Below, one piece after another: positions 22,804 through 32,409 of a stretch of DNA of 64,000 nt. A model generated the notes under the pieces. It did not search any database. It saw only the letters and a list, made by a program, of their open reading frames with translations, and had not been told where the DNA came from. Both the position numbers and the translations under genes were made by a program. Each line of letters starts with the position of its first letter. The first letter of the stretch is position 1. Origin of the DNA: Malaya genurostris (lineage: Eukaryota; Arthropoda; Insecta; Diptera; Culicidae); the NCBI RefSeq assembly GCF_030247185.1, contig NC_080571.1, positions 70,842,172 to 70,906,171 on the forward strand, written 5' to 3'.

Positions 22804-23005
22804 CAGAGATACCAGATCTGCAGATTTGTCTTCGAATGCTGCAGGCATTTTTTTGCCTTTTGACTTTAGAAAATCGAATTTTTCGCAGACTTCCGTCAAA
22901 ATTCAAAGACTTTAGAAATGACCGCGCTTGTTTTTTTTTGCTTGCTAAGCCAGTTTTGTGTACGATACTTTAGAAGATATTTGAAATTTTTACCTGTCAT
23001 CTCTG
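22804..23005. mobile_element. 202-bp hAT-type MITE, CAGAGATACC ends
   Basis: The perfect 8-bp duplication AACCTGAT flanks it (22796-22803 and 23006-23013). The ends CAGAGATACC and GTCATCTCTG are short inverted repeats. An 8-bp duplication with CAG-type ends is the hAT signature. A relative lies at 60133-60366. Confidence 0.85.
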
Positions 23006-23364
23006 AACCTGATTGACAGTAAGTAGCATTATAATCGGCATCGAATTGTCACTCACTTCAAGAATAGCAACTTATGAAATATCATTTTACTCTTGCGAGA
23101 GAAATGACGATGGTGATTAAGGTAGGCTTTTTTGTTGGTTTTTAGCAAATTTCAACAGTTTATGCTGGAATTCTAGGAAGAACTGGCCATTCACTAGATT
23201 TATGTATCCGAAAAACAGATTTAAATTTGTATATTATTTTGGGCCGAGCACAAACAAACAACCGTGAGCTGTCAAATGTTGTTTTTCCATTGAATTTTAT
23301 GAGGTTATGTCATGCTCGTGCAAACCTAGCTAAGTTTTTTTCCCACAATTTCGACAGATTTTGG

Positions 23365-23625
23365 TTCGGTTGTTACACTTGAGTCCACATTGATTCGGAT
23401 TTCAAACTGAATTTCAAATGCAATATTGAAAGAACAATTTTCGCCCGGAATTCATTCAAAACTGATAATGTGAGCCAGTTCATCCTTGAGTTGAAAATTG
23501 AACTCAAGGTAGAACTGGCACACATTATCAGTTTTTAATGAATTCCGGGCGAAAAATTTTCATACAAGTTCGAATTTAAAGAACCATTAAATGACCAGTT
23601 AATCCTAGAGTTCCAGTGTAAACTG
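23365..23625. mobile_element. Foldback element with ~115-bp hairpin
   Basis: The core hairpin pairs TTCGCCCGGAATTCATTCAA with its complement, and then ACTGATAATGTG and GCCAGTTC with theirs, around TTGAGTTGAAAATTGAACTC. The outer ends TTACACTTGAGTCC and AGTTCCAGTGTAA are also roughly inverted. Non-coding. Confidence 0.65.
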
Positions 23626-24339
23626 TTGAAACCTACTAAAAACTAACAAGTAGGCTTACCTTGCTTAACAACGTCCATTTCTCTTGCAGGAGTGTAATAA
23701 AATGACTTAAGTTACCTAACTTTTCTACTGGCACGTTCATGAGAATAGGGAAAATTGCGTGACATTTGTAATGTCACTATCAATCGGGTTGATCGAGCAC
23801 TTGAAAACGAGCTGTCTAGTAAGAACTTTACTCAGTCCGTCCGAGAGATAATGTGGGTGACTGTGAATCATGCCGCAATGCAGTGTTGGCATTATCATTC
23901 TCAAAATATCAAAAATCAGTTATTATCGCCGATAATAATTGTTGGTGATTATCACTTACAAAATCATCGTCGAACATCATGAAGAAAATCATTTGATATT
24001 CTGAGAATGATATTAGAAAACGATTATCACTTAGTATCGGTGTGCGAAATTTTCAAAACATCAAATATCACCGCTGAGTATGGGGGAAATCATCACCCGT
24101 TCAATCTCACTTTAGCGATGTTTCGTAAACTCACACATGATTATCATTCAAAAGCATTATCACGATTATCACCCATGCGCGATTTTCACTACCACATGGT
24201 GATATTCCGTGAGGTGAGTGTGGTATTGAAAATCAATTTCAACCAAATCTTAACATGCAGTATGATTATTTTTGGAACGGGTGGTGTCGAAAATCGTTGT
24301 CTGAAGTTATTTGAAATTGATGATAGTGAATTTCGGTTC

Positions 24340-25375
24340 GTAAAATTTTATCAAAACCCATGCAATATGGGTATTTTTGGAACGGGTATGATGAGTAGGT
24401 GTTGAATATCAATGTCTGGAGTCATTTTGAAATCCAACATGGCGGCTCTCGGTTCATGAAAATTCAACTAAACACATGCAATATGGGTATTTTTGGAACG
24501 GGTATGATGAGTAGATGTTGAATATTGATGTCTGGAGTCATTTTGAAATCCAAGATGGCGGCTCTCGGTTCATGAAAATTCAACTAAACCCATGCAATAT
24601 GGGTATTTTTGGAACGGGTATGATGAGTAGATGTTGAATATTGATGTCTGGAGTCATTTTGAAATCCAAGATGGCGGCTCTCGGTTCATGAAAATTCAAC
24701 TAAACCCATGCAATATGGGTATTTTTGGAACGGGTATGATGAGTAGGTGTTGAATATTGATGTCTGTAGTCATTTTGAAATCCAACATGGCGGCTCTCGG
24801 TTCATGAAAATTCAACTAAACACATGCAATATGGGTATTTTTGGAACGGGTATGATGAGTAGGTGTTGAATATTGATGTCTGTAGTCATTTTGAAATCCA
24901 ACATGGCGGCTCTCGGTTCATGAAAATTCAACTAAACACATGCAATATGGGTATTTTTGGAACGGGTATGATGAGTAGATGTTGAATATTGATGTCTGTA
25001 GTCATTTTGAAATCCAACATGGCGGCTCTCGGTTCATGAAAATTCAACTAAACCCATGCAATATGGGTATTTTTGGAATGGGTATGATGAGTAGATGTTG
25101 AATATTGATGTCTGGAGTCATTTTGAAATCCAAGATGGCGGCTCTCGGTTCATGAAAATTCAACTAAACCCATGCAATATGGGTATTTTTGGAACGGGTA
25201 TGATGAGTAGATGTTGAATATTGATGTCTGGAGTCATTTTGAAATCCAAGATGGCGGCTCTCGGTTCATGAAAATTCAACTAAACCCATGCAATATGGGT
25301 ATTTTTGGAACGGGTATGATGAGTAGGTGTTGAATATTGATGTCTGTAGTCATTTTGATATCCAAAATGTGAACT
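24340..25375. repeat. 116-bp tandem repeat, left arm
   Basis: The word GGGTATTTTTGG recurs at exact 116-bp steps from 24369 to 25297 (nine starts). Units are over 95% alike by eye and vary mainly at AACATGG/AAGATGG. Each contains AAGATGGCGGC or AACATGGCGGC. Confidence 0.92.
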
Positions 25376-25659
25376 TCTAGTTTATGAAAATTTTTCGAAA
25401 AATTTGAACTTAGTTTGTGTAGAACGCTCGTCGCGTGCGATTGTATTTCTTTGTTGCTCTGCGTCGTTTCGCTGTGTTTCGGCCGGATTTTTCTGCAGGT
25501 TCCAGTGTTGCATTCAATATTTTTGTTGTTAAAAACGGAGAAATGATGAATTTGAAAGAGGAAAGAAACTACAACTGATGCCAGAAGGGTGGACAGTGCA
25601 TGGAAGTTCTTTTTTGGTGTTGGTATTTTATTCTCGTGAATGCAATCTATCACCCACCG

Positions 25660-26300
25660 TCACCCACCAAAAATACCCATATTGCATGGGTTTAGTTGAA
25701 TTTTCATGAACCGAGAGCCGCCATCTTGGATTTCAAAATGACTCCAGACATCAATATTCAACACCTACTTATACCCATTCCAAAAATACCCATATTGCAT
25801 GAGTTTAGATGAATTTTCATGAACCGAAAGCCGCCATCTTGGATTTCAAAATGACTCCAGACACCAATATTCAACAGCTACTCATCATACCCGTTCCAAA
25901 AATACCCATATTGCATGGGTTTAGTTGAATTTTCATGAACCGAGAGCCGCCATCTTGGATTTCAAAATGACTCCAGACATCAATATTCAACACCTACTCA
26001 TCATACCCGTTCCAAAAATACCCATATTGCATGGGTTTAGATGAGTTTTCATGAACCGAAAGCCGCCATCTTGGATTTCAAAATGGCTCCAGACACCAAT
26101 ATTCAACATCTACTCATCATACCCGTTCCAAAAATACCCATATTGCATGGTTTCAGATAAATTTTCATGATCCGAAAGCCGCCATCTTGGATTTCAAAAT
26201 GACTCCAGACATCAATATTCAACATCTACTCATCATACCCGTTCTAAAAATACCCATATTGCATGGGTTTAGTTGAATTTTCATGAACCGAATTTCACTA
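25660..26300. repeat. 116-bp tandem repeat, right arm (inverted)
   Basis: The same unit is read on the opposite strand (CCAAAAATACCCATATTGC starts near 25665 and recurs about every 116 bp). About five and a half copies are present, somewhat more diverged from each other than in the left arm. Confidence 0.9.
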
Positions 26301-26716
26301 TCAACAATTTCTAATGACTTCAGACATCGAGATTCGACACCACCCATTCCAAAAATAATCATACTGCATGATAAGATTTGGTTGAAATTGATTTTCAAAA
26401 CCTCACTCACCACATTGAATATTACCATGTGATAGTGAAAATCTTTGCATGGCTGATAATTGTGAGAATGATTTTCAATGATGATAATTTATAATCATGT
26501 GTGAGTTTACGAAACATCACTATGGTGATATTGGACGGGGTGTGATATTTTCCATACTCACTTCGAGTGATCACAATTATCATTGATATTGTAGATAGTG
26601 ATAATCGCTGTCGAAAATCGCGCATGATTTTCTGCAGCGGTGAGATTTGATTATTTGATATTTTCGCAACACTGCCGCAATGCACGACCCGAACGATGTA
26701 AAATTCAAGTTTCATG

Positions 26717-26775
26717 TCGCTACCCGGCGAACGACCGTTAGTAGGTTAGAGCCGGGTATAAATGAATGATAAAAG
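26717..26775. repeat. Dispersed retroposon-like 3' module
   Basis: CGAACGACCGTTAGTAGGTTA followed by GAGCCGGGTATAAATGAATG and AT-rich sequence. It is similar to about 9826-9890 and, inverted, to 63180-63225. It sits directly after the hAT insertion. Confidence 0.5.
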
Positions 26776-26929
26776 AAAGGCGGGTGGGTCACAGGCATAA
26801 CTACGAATAAAACTGACATGCTCCATTCCTACTTCCGAATATCGGCTTATTGACGACAACATATTCTTCCAAACAATTTTGCTGTATTTTTACATACTCA
26901 GTGGAGGAAAACTTAGCATAGTTCTTTAG

Positions 26930-27390
26930 GAATGTTTGAATTTATTGATCTAGACCAGAACCTGCATGCAGGATTCAGGAATATGAGCTGTATTCAAGAA
27001 CTGAATTTGAACTTGGGACTGACTCAGAGTTCAGTTGCCAATTCAAGTTCGAAATCTAGATCAAGAATTCAGTTCATGAATTTAGTTCTAGAATTCTGCA
27101 ACTGAACTCATTTACCGAACTTATTTCTAGAACTAAACTCTAAACTTGAATTCGGAACCTAAACTTAAGAACTGAATTCAATTCAAAATTATTTCAAGCA
27201 TGTAGGTTCTAAATTCTGCATTTGAATTCTGGAAATAAATTCTGAAACTGGTTCAAATTTAGGTTCAGAGTTTAGATCTAAAACTTAGTTTCAGAATCCT
27301 AAAATTCCAAAATTCATATCTTGAGTTTTGTACCAAAATTTCGAAGTTGAATTTTTCTATTAGAATTCTGCATTCGATTTCCTAACATTA
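26930..27390. repeat. Degenerate GAATTC/GAACTT-rich repeat
   Basis: Almost the whole 460 bp is made of variants of GAATTCAGTTC and AACTTGAATTC in both directions. There is no fixed unit length. It may be an old, scrambled palindromic satellite or MITE cluster. Confidence 0.5.
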
Positions 27391-27399
27391 ATTGAGACA

Positions 27400-29200
27400 C
27401 CTGATAGACCTTATATGAAAAATGAAGAATGAAATATGAAAAAATGCAGTTTTAATGTGCATGATTCTATCACCATTTTTGATACACCTTTGTTACCAAC
27501 TTTTGCTTTTAAACTAAATTGCAAAGATTCTACTTGCATCCTCCTTATACGGGCTTTGGACAAACATATAGACCTTTTGTGTATGTGTGTTGTTAATTCC
27601 GAACGTTTTTGTAGCTACCTTGTCGCCAACCATCTTCACCGATTTCGTACAATTCTTCTAATGACTTGTGAGTTGCTAAAATTTGCTAGATCCTTGTTTT
27701 ATTTTTGTTTTCAACCACACCAATTTGTTAAAATCTATTAAGTAAACAACGGTATTTAGCTAAAAATCAGTACTTAAATGACGAAGCTGCAGCGCACCGA
27801 TTATAGCCGCTCATCAATGTATTTGACTGCTCAAAATGTTCTAACAAGCAATATAGTATTGCTTTTTTTTTTATTCATAAATGTATACACTGCTTCTTCC
27901 GTTCTAATCGAGAAATGTGGGAAAGTTAAAACTCACAACACTGTTTAATTTTTTCTAAATGCAGTTGCACATGTAATAAAACATTTCTTCTTTCCGTAGA
28001 AGAGTTGAGATTAAAAAACTGCTTTCCAAATATTGGTTGACCTTGTTTTTTGTGCCATTGTTTCCCCCAAACCTTCTCGTTTATTCATTTGAACACCTAG
28101 GAATAGTTTTATTTTGCGACACTTCTATGCTATGTCGTTGATGAAGAAGAAAATGTGGTTCCCAGAATTTACGCGGCAAGTGTTTTGTTTTCGAACATTT
28201 GTTGGCGGATGATTACGGTTACGGTTGATTTGATTTGAAATGTCGAAAACGTGATACTGAACATTATTAGTTATGGAAGCTTCGATGAAATCTACGAAAT
28301 GTTGCTGATGAAGCTCTGAAACGAACCATATCAAATTGTTAACGAATGTTTTGAAACTCTATTGAAGAATCCAACCAACTCTTTTGCGATCGCTGCGCTG
28401 CCCGAGTGGCGAGCTTTGAACTAAGCGATGGTGATAATTTTCAGATTTTGCTTGAAGATTCGAACGAAATGCAGGATTTTTATTTTTTTTTCTTATGAAT
28501 CGAATACTAACATACAAAACCGTGTGAAAATTTGGTAAAAAAAATCGATCATTAATGATTTATTAACTTTCCGTGGTATGTTTGATTGATATTTATGGAG
28601 AAATCGCAACATAAAATACCAAATTCGATGAAGTGAGGTTGGGTACTGTGTTCATATCTGGGATATTCTTTGTTTTTTGGGTTGGATTTTGAGATTAATT
28701 GATAAATTATGATCAAAAGTTTTATGACTAGTCCATTTACTCATGTTCTATCATCTAAAGCAAATCTGTATGTGAACTGAAAATTTCAAATTTCATCCGA
28801 GATTGTCAAGAGTATAGGACAATTTGAAATCATATGTTTGATGACAATACGGGAATAATCGTTTTTCTTACCCATATTTGTAAGGTTTTGCCATCTGCAT
28901 TCTTTCAAACTCAAGTAAATTGAAAAATTCGTCAAAAATTTTTCTAAATACATGGGATATGTCAAAACAATCACCATAACGCTATCTCGTGGTGACCACG
29001 CTGATTGGATTGTTCAATTTAGGCGACATGGATCGTGAACGATCTCATCCGTTTGTCAACAGACAAACAAAAAAGTCTGTTTACAAACAGTACCGCTGAA
29101 CTGTCAAAATGTATTCATCCGATTGAAGTTAGCAGTGACAGTAAAGCACTTAACTAGAAAAAAGATCTTTGTTGTCGTTCCGGAATAAAGCGAAACGTTT
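27400..29200. other. Intergenic, nothing recognised
   Basis: Only short frames without family features. Sequence at 29080-29150 (AACAGTACCGCTGAACTGTC) resembles 2440-2410 inverted, a dispersed repeat. Confidence 0.4.
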
Positions 29201-29217
29201 TGTAATACCACAGGAAG

Positions 29218-30232
29218 CAGCGTTGCCAGATCATTTTTCCAAAAATCTGTATCCGGTGCTAAAATCTATGTGAACCATATTTGTATCAGAATCTCTGCTA
29301 CATAGGTCTAAGAAAATGTCACCGGGGCTCAGTTGAGTGCAGAGATGCTATTTATACAGATTTATCTGTATTATACAGATTTTTACATACGCATACAGAT
29401 TTAATACAGAGTACAGATTTTATACAGATTTTCTAAATTTTATACAGATTTATACAGATGTCACAAAAAGTAGGAAAGAACAAATTTAACTTTTCTGTCT
29501 GAGCTATCTTTTAGTATTTGATTCCAGTGACGATATAAAAGTCTATCAATCAACGGACAAATCACAAATGAATATGAAAATCTGTGAAATCCATTTATAT
29601 TATAATTTGAAACCAATTTGAACTGATATTCAATATTGGATATAATATTGGAAATATTGGAGAAGCCAAATTAATGAAAAACTAACAGAAAAGATGATTT
29701 TTTGGATACGCTCAGAGACAGTACTTTATTTAAGGAAGTAATGGCATCATGAAACTTTACTGTCAAACTGAGTGTTGTATGAACCGTCTTGACGTTGCAT
29801 ATTGGGCATTGAAATTCCATGTCAAATTATAAAGTCATCAATTTCAAACTAGATAAATATATGGAATTGCAATTCAATTGTGGATAAAAAAAACTATGAA
29901 ACTTCGTCGTTGAATTGACTGATTGAATCTACCATCCTACAACCACAATCTATTGGAATAACATCTTTTATCATCATTTTGTTGTAAGAATTTCATTTTA
30001 TTACTGAATACAGATTAATACAGATTTTCTATACAAAGAATACAGATTTTCTATGAAAATATCTGGCATCTCTGGTTGAGTGAACAAAAAATGTCTTACG
30101 ACAACCTTTTCTCATGCAGACAAAACCCCAAAATCGGTATTGATCTGTATGATCAATGAATTTTCGGTATTCTAGGCAAACATATCTGTATTACGGTATA
30201 GAGGCTCAAAATCGGTATACCTGGCAACGTTG
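29218..30232. mobile_element. hAT-type element, CAGCGTTGCCAG ends, interrupted
   Basis: The ends CAGCGTTGCCAG and CTGGCAACGTTG are nearly inverted. The flanks ACAGGAAG and ACAGAAAC match at 6 of 8 bases, an old duplication. It is interrupted by the 735-bp element at 29340-30074. A relic of the same family is at 20799-21075. Non-coding. Confidence 0.7.
29340..30074. mobile_element. 735-bp hAT-type element, CAGAGATGC ends
   Basis: A perfect 8-bp duplication GTTGAGTG lies at 29332-29339 and 30075-30082. The inverted ends are CAGAGATGC and GCATCTCTG. The subterminal regions consist of repeated TACAGATTT words (at least ten), probably transposase-binding repeats. It is nested inside another hAT-like element. 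Confidence 0.87.
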
Positions 30233-30271
30233 ACAGAAACAGTCGAATCGGTGACAGTTGTAAGCTCCTTA

Positions 30272-30465
30272 TGCCCCGTTTACACTTCTGCTGGTTGCCA
30301 GCATGCTGGTGTCAGTGTACTGCCCTCTTAGGAAAAAAACGTTCAGCGGTGGTCCTTCGTTGGTCTAATACTTTGGATCATTGGACCACAGTTGAACGTT
30401 TTTTCCTAAGAGGGCAGTACACTGACACCAGCATGCTGGCAACCAGCAGAAGTGTAAACGGGGCA
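30272..30465. mobile_element. 194-bp palindromic MITE (TGCCCCG family), copy 2
   Basis: Same ends, arms and length as 2083-2276, but the loop (GTCTAATACTTTGGATCATT) is in the opposite orientation. Flanked by TTA at 30269-30271 and 30466-30468. The arms differ from copy 1 at only a few positions, indicating fairly recent activity. Confidence 0.9.
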
Positions 30466-30493
30466 TTAATTCCGATGTATAACAAATTCAAAG

Positions 30494-30913
30494 TAGAGGC
30501 GTGCAAAACAGCTCATTTTGGTGAACAGCTCCGAACCGATCAGCTCACCAAAGTGAATCGATTCGATGTATCAGCTCATCAGCTCTTTTAGTTTGAACTT
30601 AAGGTTCATTTTGTGCGCCGTTTTTTTTCATGCACCGGTTTTCTTTCATATGTATGATCGAAATTGAATCATTGATTTGCAATGATGCAATGCGAATTAG
30701 TTTATCTTTAATTGATGTCGACTAAATTGAATCTCTTAAAGAGCCAAAGATCCGACCAGCTCGTAGCGTGTTCCCTTCGTCATAATGCAGTGAACTGGGT
30801 AGCAAATGAGTGAGCTGATGAGCTGCGGTTCTTTTGAAAAGAGCTGTGAACTGTCAGCTCACTTCAATGATTCGATTCACTGGAACAGCTCAGGAGCGAA
30901 TTGCCCATCTCTA
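30494..30913. mobile_element. 420-bp hAT-type MITE, TAGAG ends
   Basis: A perfect 8-bp duplication ATTCAAAG lies at 30486-30493 and 30914-30921. The ends are TAGAGGCGTGCAA and TTGCCCATCTCTA. The arms carry many AGCTCA/GAGCTG words in mirror order (GTGAACAGCTC near the left, CTGGAACAGCTC near the right). Non-coding. Confidence 0.87.
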
Positions 30914-31094
30914 ATTCAAAGTCTCCAACCCGGTTTTAGAAAACCGTTGCTCCAGCTTGAACATCTGTTTACTGTGATGGGAGCAAACATTGCTTGTTTT
31001 TATTGATTATGAAGTGACCAACTAGTTCCACTCGTATGCACATTAGACTGTGACAATGACAAACAATGAATTTTTGTCAAACTCACATAAACTA

Positions 31095-32406
31095 CAAGGT
31101 GAGATGAAAAAACTGCAACCAACTTCAGACTGCTGTCATTTCTAAACCGCTCGTCCCACAGCTGTCAGATTTATTCTAGTGACAGCTCATTATATTATTT
31201 ACAAGCGCACAAAAGCATTTTGGTGGGAATTTTTCAGAAAAAAAGTTATTTGTGATGGAATTCAAGTGTGATAGTGTGATTGCTTTGCATTTGGCTGGAA
31301 AACCACAAGTGGCTATCGTTAGAGCCCTCCAGCATTTAAAAGTGAATAAATCTTTTGTGTCTCGTACCATCGCTCGTTACCGTGATACTGGTAGCGTAGC
31401 CCGACGTCAAGGAAGTGGACGAAAAAAAACAGCAACATCGGCAGAAATGGTTCGAAAAGTGAAGAAGCGAATTGAACGAAATCCGCGTCGCAGTGGCCGA
31501 AAAATGGCTCGTGAGCTGAACATATCGCAATATGCCATTCGGCAAATATTGAAAAATGAGCTTGGACTAAAGCCATTGAAGTTCCAAAAAGTGCAAGATC
31601 TTACTGATGCGCAAAAAAAAGTTAGACTCGAAAAAGCTAAAGAGTTGCTTCGCTTGGCCGAAAGTGGTGAACTGCCGAATTTGGTTTTCTCCGATGAGAA
31701 ACCATTCGTTATCCAGCAGTTTGTAAACAAACAAAATGATCGTGTTTACTTGCCAGAGAGGTCAGCTGAAAATTTGCAACTTCGGTTGGCCACCAGAACT
31801 CAAAAGCCGGCCATGGTGATGGTGTGGGCCGCCATAACAGCCGATGGTCGCTCGCCGCTCGTATTCATCGACCGTGGGGTCAAAATAAATGCGCAAATCT
31901 ATCGCGAAAATATTTTGGAGGGAGTTCTGAAGCCCTGGGCACGCAAACATTTCGGCCGCAGACCTTGGACATTCCAACAGGACTCAGCACCATCGCACTC
32001 AGCACGCGCCACCCAAGAATGGTTAAGAAATGAGGTTCCTCGCTTCATTTCCACCGCACAATGGCCACCAAAATCTCCGGATGCCAATCCGTTGGACTAT
32101 TGTGCCTGGGGTATTTTGGAAAGCAAGGTTGGCACTAAAAAATACCAAAGTGTCGATCATCTCAAGCAAGCGCTTCGCCGAGAATGGGACAAAATACCGC
32201 AGAGCCACTTTCGGGCAGCGTGTGATGGTTTCATTGGCCGTTTGAAGGCCATAGTTCGTGCCAAAGGTGGCCAATTCGAACAAATCTAAACCGATTCTCA
32301 AATTTGATGTTATTTCCGACATTTTTTGCTTTCATTCAATAAAATTAAAAAAAAAATGAAAAAATTATGGCGTTTTACTTTGTTGCAGTTTTTTCATCTC
32401 ACCTTG
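31095..32406 (+). mobile_element. Intact Tc1/mariner-superfamily element (DD37D)
   Basis: 1312 bp, flanked by TA (31093-31094 and 32407-32408). The two ends carry the same inverted repeat, CAAGGTGAGATGAAAAAACT followed by GCAAC, identical over 25 bp. One uninterrupted transposase gene occupies 31252-32289. Nothing visible is broken. Confidence 0.93.
31252..32289 (+). CDS. Mariner-like transposase, DD37D type, intact
   Basis: 345 residues, the usual length for a Tc1/mariner transposase. The N-terminal 110 residues form the bipartite helix-turn-helix DNA-binding region (VNKSFVSRTIARYRDTGSV, then ELNISQYAIRQIL). The catalytic triad is Asp148 in VFSDEKP, Asp244 in FQQDSAPSHSA and a third Asp282 in DANPLDYCAWG. 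The last two acids are separated by 37 residues, so it is the DD37D (maT-like) class. The enzyme cuts and pastes the element into TA sites. The start ATG follows 157 bp of left-end sequence. Flanking TIRs are identical, so the gene may still be functional; no expression evidence exists in the sequence. Confidence 0.93.
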   Translation: MMEFKCDSVIALHLAGKPQVAIVRALQHLKVNKSFVSRTIARYRDTGSVARRQGSGRKKTATSAEMVRKVKKRIERNPRRSGRKMARELNISQYAIRQILKNELGLKPLKFQKVQDLTDAQKKVRLEKAKELLRLAESGELPNLVFSDEKPFVIQQFVNKQNDRVYLPERSAENLQLRLATRTQKPAMVMVWAAITADGRSPLVFIDRGVKINAQIYRENILEGVLKPWARKHFGRRPWTFQQDSAPSHSARATQEWLRNEVPRFISTAQWPPKSPDANPLDYCAWGILESKVGTKKYQSVDHLKQALRREWDKIPQSHFRAACDGFIGRLKAIVRAKGGQFEQI

Positions 32407-32409
32407 TAT

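Larger units (their letters stand above)
23881..26674. mobile_element. 2.8-kb hAT-type foldback element with satellite arms
   Basis: A perfect 8-bp duplication CCGCAATG sits at 23873-23880 and 26675-26682. The ends begin CAGTGTTG on both strands. Subterminal DNA is crowded with GATTATCA/GATAAT words, as expected for hAT transposase binding. The left arm then holds about nine head-to-tail copies of a 116-bp unit; the right arm holds about five and a half in inverted orientation, around a unique loop of about 280 bp. No transposase is encoded, so it is non-autonomous. Partial relatives lie at 42612-42785 and 50530-50803. Confidence 0.88.

Noticed and set aside
24007..24405. 132-codon frame
   Set aside because: It lies wholly in hAT subterminal repeats and the first 116-bp unit.
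24369..26290. CRISPR array
   Set aside because: Direct repeats are contiguous 116-bp units with no spacers, in an insect genome, inside a transposon.
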